From assembly GCA_030039695.1 (NCBI GenBank), contig JASHVB010000594.1, positions 1 through 9,305 on the forward strand: a stretch of DNA of 9,305 nucleotides, written 5' to 3'. This DNA comes from Acetobacteraceae bacterium (lineage in GTDB: Bacteria; Pseudomonadota; Alphaproteobacteria; Acetobacterales; Acetobacteraceae). The notes beneath the pieces are model-generated. The model saw only the letters and a program-made list of their open reading frames with translations, was not told the DNA's origin and did not search any database. A program made the translations under genes and the position numbers. Below are positions 6,543-9,305 of the stretch, in pieces; positions within the stretch are counted from its first letter, which is position 1; the number at the start of each line of letters is the position of its first letter.

Positions 6543-7802
6543 TCAGGGGCGAACCTGTCCGTTGCCGCGCACCACGTAGCGGTACGTGGTGAGTTGCTCC
6601 ACGCCCACGGGGCCGCGTGCCTGGATGCGGCCGGTGGCGATGCCAATCTCGGCGCCGAAGCCGAATTCGCCCCCGTCGCAGAACTGCGTGGACGCATTCC
6701 ACAGGCCGACAGCGGAATCGAGACTGGCGAGGAAATATTCCGCCGCAGTGACGTCGTCGGTGACGATGGCGTCGGTATGTTGTGAGCCATGCCGCATGAT
6801 ATGCGCCAGCGCGTGGTCTACGCCGTCCACCACCGCGATGGAGAGGATCGCGTCGAGCCATTCGGTGTCGAAATCTGCGTCGTTGGCTGCCAACAGCTCG
6901 GGCACGATGTCGCGCGCGGCGGCGTCGGCGCGGAAATCGCAGCCCAGCGCACGCAGGTCGGCGACGATCGGGGGCAGCAATGACGGGGCGATGGCGCGAT
7001 CGATCAGCAATGTCTCGGTGGCGCCGCATATGCCGGTGCGGCGCATCTTCGCGTTGGCCACGATCCGGCGCGCCATGTCAGGGTCGGCTGCGGCGTGCAC
7101 GTAGGTGTGGCAGAGGCCCTCGGCGTGCGCGAGAACCGGCACTCGCGCCTCACGTTGCACGCGCTCGACCAGCGACTTACCCCCGCGCGGCACGATCAGG
7201 TCCAGCAAGCCTGCCGCGGCCAGCATCGCACCGACGAAGGCGCGATCCCCGGTCGGTGCCACCTGCACAGACGCCTCCGGCAGGCCCGCTTCGCGCAGCC
7301 CGCCAACCAGTGCAGCGTTGATCGCGTGCGCGCTCTGCGTGCTCTCCGCGCCGCCACGCAAGATCACCGCGTTGCCGGACTTCAGGCACAGCCCGGCGGC
7401 GTCGGCGCCGACGTTCGGCCGGCTTTCGTAGATCATGCCGATCACGCCGATCGGCGCGGCGATGCGCTGGATGCGCAAACCGTTTGGGCGCGTCCAGTCG
7501 GCGAGCACACGCCCGAGCGGATCGGACAGTGCGGCGACATCCTCCAGGCCCCTGGCCATGGCCTCGACGCGCGCCGGGTTGAGGGTCAGGCGATCGCGGA
7601 AGGCGGCGGCGCCGGCGTAATCGCTCAGGTCGGCAGCATTGGCGGTGAGAATCTGCGGCGCCTGCGCGCGCAGGGCGGCGGCCATCGCCGCGAGACCGCG
7701 GTTGCGGTGGATATCATCGGTGCGGGCCAGCACCAGCGCGGCGGCGCGGGCGGCATGCGCGGCACGCTGGAGCTGCTGGCTGGGGTCGGTTTCGATGTGC
7801 AT
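6543..7802 (-). CDS. proA: Gamma-glutamyl phosphate reductase
   Basis: Second step of proline synthesis: NADPH-dependent reduction of glutamyl-5-phosphate (made by ProB) to glutamate semialdehyde, which cyclises on the way to proline; cytoplasmic. The 419 residues match the family length. Visible signatures are APIGVIGMIYESRPNV (116-131), LKSGNAVILRGG (140-151), LIVPRGGKSLV (202-212), and AKMRRTGICGATETLL with catalytic Cys259 in the aldehyde dehydrogenase fold; near the C-terminus FGFGAEIGIATGRIQARGPV is typical of ProA. The start MHIETDPSQ at 7802 was chosen because GAGG lies about 9 bases upstream and the length fits; the frame extends 21 codons further without family resemblance. nadD follows directly. 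proB, often next to proA in alphaproteobacteria, is not upstream here. Confidence 0.96.
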   Translation of the reverse strand: MHIETDPSQQLQRAAHAARAAALVLARTDDIHRNRGLAAMAAALRAQAPQILTANAADLSDYAGAAAFRDRLTLNPARVEAMARGLEDVAALSDPLGRVLADWTRPNGLRIQRIAAPIGVIGMIYESRPNVGADAAGLCLKSGNAVILRGGAESTQSAHAINAALVGGLREAGLPEASVQVAPTGDRAFVGAMLAAAGLLDLIVPRGGKSLVERVQREARVPVLAHAEGLCHTYVHAAADPDMARRIVANAKMRRTGICGATETLLIDRAIAPSLLPPIVADLRALGCDFRADAAARDIVPELLAANDADFDTEWLDAILSIAVVDGVDHALAHIMRHGSQHTDAIVTDDVTAAEYFLASLDSAVGLWNASTQFCDGGEFGFGAEIGIATGRIQARGPVGVEQLTTYRYVVRGNGQVRP

Positions 7803-8157
7803 GGTGCGAACCTCGTCACCGATTGTGGCGCGAGCGGGCCGGGGTTTCCAGAGGCTTGGCGGCAAAGCTGATCCCTCTCCGCCGCCGGTCCGTGACCTGC
7901 GTGACAGGCGGCCTTGCGAACGAGGCGTGTGTTCCGTTCCGCCATCCCGATCGGCGACGATCCGTCCACCGAGATGAGTGTCGTTGTCGAGATGCGGGTC
8001 TGCGGCGAGCCGATCAAAGGGGCGAGGGGGCCATGGCGGGCGCCTGTCGGCGAGCCGTCAAGCAACGCAACGCCTTGATCCACTTCGCGGCTCACGCCCG
8101 CAGACGATTGCCGGGTCGCCGTCGTTCCTCGTAGGGGAAGGGTCGAGCGGGGGGCGA
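7803..8157. other. 355-base region without a recognised gene, upstream of proA
   Basis: Lies between the methyltransferase stop and proA start. All frames were read; the open ones give low-complexity, Arg/Ser/Gly-rich shadows with no known domain. It has G-runs (8023-8029 region and 8150-8155) and a direct 10-base repeat CGGCGAGCCG within CGGCGAGCCGATCAA and CGGCGAGCCGTCAAG about 45 bases apart. The proA promoter should be here, but no convincing -35/-10 pair was found. No clear terminator for the methyltransferase was seen. Confidence 0.5.
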
Positions 8158-8922
8158 TCATTTCCTCGCAACAATCAAATGCCAGCGGTGGAAAAACACG
8201 ATCTTTCCGTCCGCCAACGACAAACCGGTGCCCGCGTGCTGGCCCAAACGCGCTAGAGTCCGAACCACGGTTCGCACCGGCGAGACACGATCGGGATCGT
8301 CGACGATACCGACCCATTCCTCGAATTCGCGCGCCTCGTCCCAATGCGTGTGGTGCTCCACCACCAGCCCGGCGCCGCTGATCAAGGCGAGCAATTCGGA
8401 CTCCGGCAGCATCCGTACGTGTGATGGGTCGCGCAGGATTTCGATCGCATTGTGCAGCTCGGATTCCTCTGCGAGCTCCGAACTGCTGACATCTGCCACC
8501 ACCAGCGCGCCCCCGCGCTTCAGCACCCGCGCCATCTCGGCGAGAGGCTGCGCCGGATGCTGGAAGTGATGCAGCGACAGCCGCGTAACCACCGCGTCGA
8601 AGCTGCCGTCGGCAAACGGCATGGCTGTCGCGCTGCCCTGGCGAAACGTGACGTTGCTCAGGCCGGCTCTGGCGCAGCGTTGCCGCGCCTGGTTCAGCAT
8701 TTCCGCTGTCAGATCGAACGCCACCACCTCGCGCACGCGCGGCGCCAGCGCCGCAGTGATAATGCCGGGGCCGCAGGCCACATCGAGGGCGACGGCATCC
8801 GTCCCCGCCGGCACCACATCGACGAAGCGCTGCACCAGGTCGTCGCGCGTCACCGCTGCGGCGGTAGCGAACTGGCTGGCCTGGCGGGTGAACTCCTGCT
8901 GCACGCGCTGCAGATGATCCAT
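8158..8922 (-). CDS. Class I SAM-dependent methyltransferase (UbiE/Methyltransf_11 type)
   Basis: Predicted cytoplasmic small-molecule methyltransferase (254 residues) using S-adenosylmethionine; acceptor unknown. Motif I is ALDVACGPGIIT (45-56), the acidic ribose-binding residue is Asp70 in VVAFDLTAEML, the post-motif AMPFADGSFDAVVTRLSLHH spans 100-119, and LKRGGALVVADVS (134-146) is the motif III strand. The pattern is UbiE-like, but similar enzymes modify many acceptors, so no gene name is given. The ATG at 8922 was chosen because AAAGGAG ends 5 bases upstream; a second in-frame ATG at 8937 lies before that ribosome site and is unlikely. It precedes proA on the same strand but 355 bases away, so a shared transcript is uncertain. 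It is divergent from the transketolase-like gene across 89 bases. Confidence 0.92.
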   Translation of the reverse strand: MDHLQRVQQEFTRQASQFATAAAVTRDDLVQRFVDVVPAGTDAVALDVACGPGIITAALAPRVREVVAFDLTAEMLNQARQRCARAGLSNVTFRQGSATAMPFADGSFDAVVTRLSLHHFQHPAQPLAEMARVLKRGGALVVADVSSSELAEESELHNAIEILRDPSHVRMLPESELLALISGAGLVVEHHTHWDEAREFEEWVGIVDDPDRVSPVRTVVRTLARLGQHAGTGLSLADGKIVFFHRWHLIVARK

Positions 8923-8937
8923 GGCGTCTCCTTTCAT

Positions 8938-8970
8938 GGTCGATCCGGATGCGCACGCGCGGTCGACCGG
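8938..8970. promoter_or_regulatory. Candidate operator: palindrome and near-repeat in a divergent promoter region
   Basis: CGGTCGACCG (8960-8969) is a perfect 10-base palindrome near the middle of the 89-base space between two divergent genes. GGTCGATCCGG (8938-8948) is nearly the same as GGTCGACCGG (8961-8970), starting 23 bases earlier, about two helix turns. This could bind a regulator, but in GC-rich DNA such short palindromes also occur by chance. Confidence 0.25.
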
Positions 8971-9011
8971 CTATGCTCTCTGACCTCCGCCTGAGAGACT
9001 GGAACCCAGCG

Positions 9012-9305
9012 ATGGATACGCCCGTCAGCACCGTCGATCCACCCGTCCCCGCCGAGACGCGGCATCTCCACATTCTGCGTCAGCTCGAGCGCAAACTGCT
9101 GTGGCTCTCCGCCTGGATGATCCACAACGCCAACCACCTCCGTCCGAATCGTGACGGGCTAAAGGTCGGTGGTCACCAGGCGTCCTGCGCGTCGGTCATT
9201 TCCATCATGGCGGCGCTCTACTTCGAGATCGCGCGTCCGCAGGACCGTATCGCGGTAAAGCCGCACGCCGGACCGGTGTTCCATGCGATGAACTATCTGT
9301 TTGGT
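9012..9305 (+). CDS. Transketolase-like ThDP-dependent enzyme, N-terminal fragment (runs off right edge)
   Basis: First 98 codons of a protein beginning MDTPVSTVDPPVPAETRHL. Residues 48-70 include GLKVGGHQASCAS and IMAALYF, and 80-98 include IAVKPHAGPVFHAMNYLFG. The GGHQAS and KPHAGP segments match the N-terminal thiamine-diphosphate domain of transketolase and the homodimeric pyruvate dehydrogenase E1 family, where the histidines contact cofactor and substrate. Which of these reactions it performs cannot be decided without the rest. The short polar leader of about 20 residues is not a signal peptide. The ATG has only a weak upstream GGAA; it was chosen because the family core starts soon after and no better start is visible. 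It is divergent from the methyltransferase. Confidence 0.85.
   Translation, partial: MDTPVSTVDPPVPAETRHLHILRQLERKLLWLSAWMIHNANHLRPNRDGLKVGGHQASCASVISIMAALYFEIARPQDRIAVKPHAGPVFHAMNYLFG

Noticed and set aside
7625..9073. A 482-codon open frame on the minus strand
   Set aside because: It spans the methyltransferase, the gap and the proA 5' end in a different frame from both; its Arg/Ala/Gly-rich translation has no domain. It is open because of high GC.
1..9305. Mobile element, CRISPR array or tRNA/rRNA gene
   Set aside because: No transposase or integrase motif, no regularly spaced repeats, and no cloverleaf or rRNA sequence was seen on either strand.

Overview
This is a GC-rich window with the gene order and protein signatures of an alphaproteobacterium. 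The minus-strand order proA-nadD-rsfS is typical of that class, and the ProA catalytic segment (MRRTGICGATETLL) and the basic N-terminal tail on RsfS also fit. A Rhodospirillales/Acetobacteraceae-like host is my inference and cannot be proved from the window.

Left half (1-5301): a small catabolic or transport neighbourhood. On the minus strand a family III (CaiB/BaiF, Frc-like) CoA-transferase is followed after 28 bases by the start of an MFS transporter that runs off the left edge. Facing away from it, across a 130-base divergent promoter region, is a LuxA-like flavin monooxygenase (LLM class). Downstream on the plus strand come an OxlT-like (oxalate/formate antiporter family) MFS carrier and, after a 268-base gap holding a strong imperfect hairpin, a double-hotdog MaoC-like protein. 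Frc and OxlT are the activating enzyme and the carrier of bacterial oxalate/formate metabolism, but oxalyl-CoA decarboxylase is not in the window. The CoA-transferase has also lost several residues that line the Frc active site. I infer uptake and CoA activation of a related small carboxylic acid, not classical oxalate use.

Right half (5435-9305): housekeeping genes on the minus strand. In transcription order these are a class I SAM methyltransferase, a 355-base gap with no recognisable gene, proA (proline synthesis), nadD (NAD synthesis) and rsfS (ribosome silencing). proA, nadD and rsfS are tightly packed and probably one operon; nadD has no ATG start. proB, which usually precedes proA in this arrangement, is absent here. 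At the right edge, divergent from the methyltransferase, is the first 98 codons of a transketolase-like thiamine-diphosphate enzyme.

No tRNA, rRNA, CRISPR array, transposase or phage gene was recognised.
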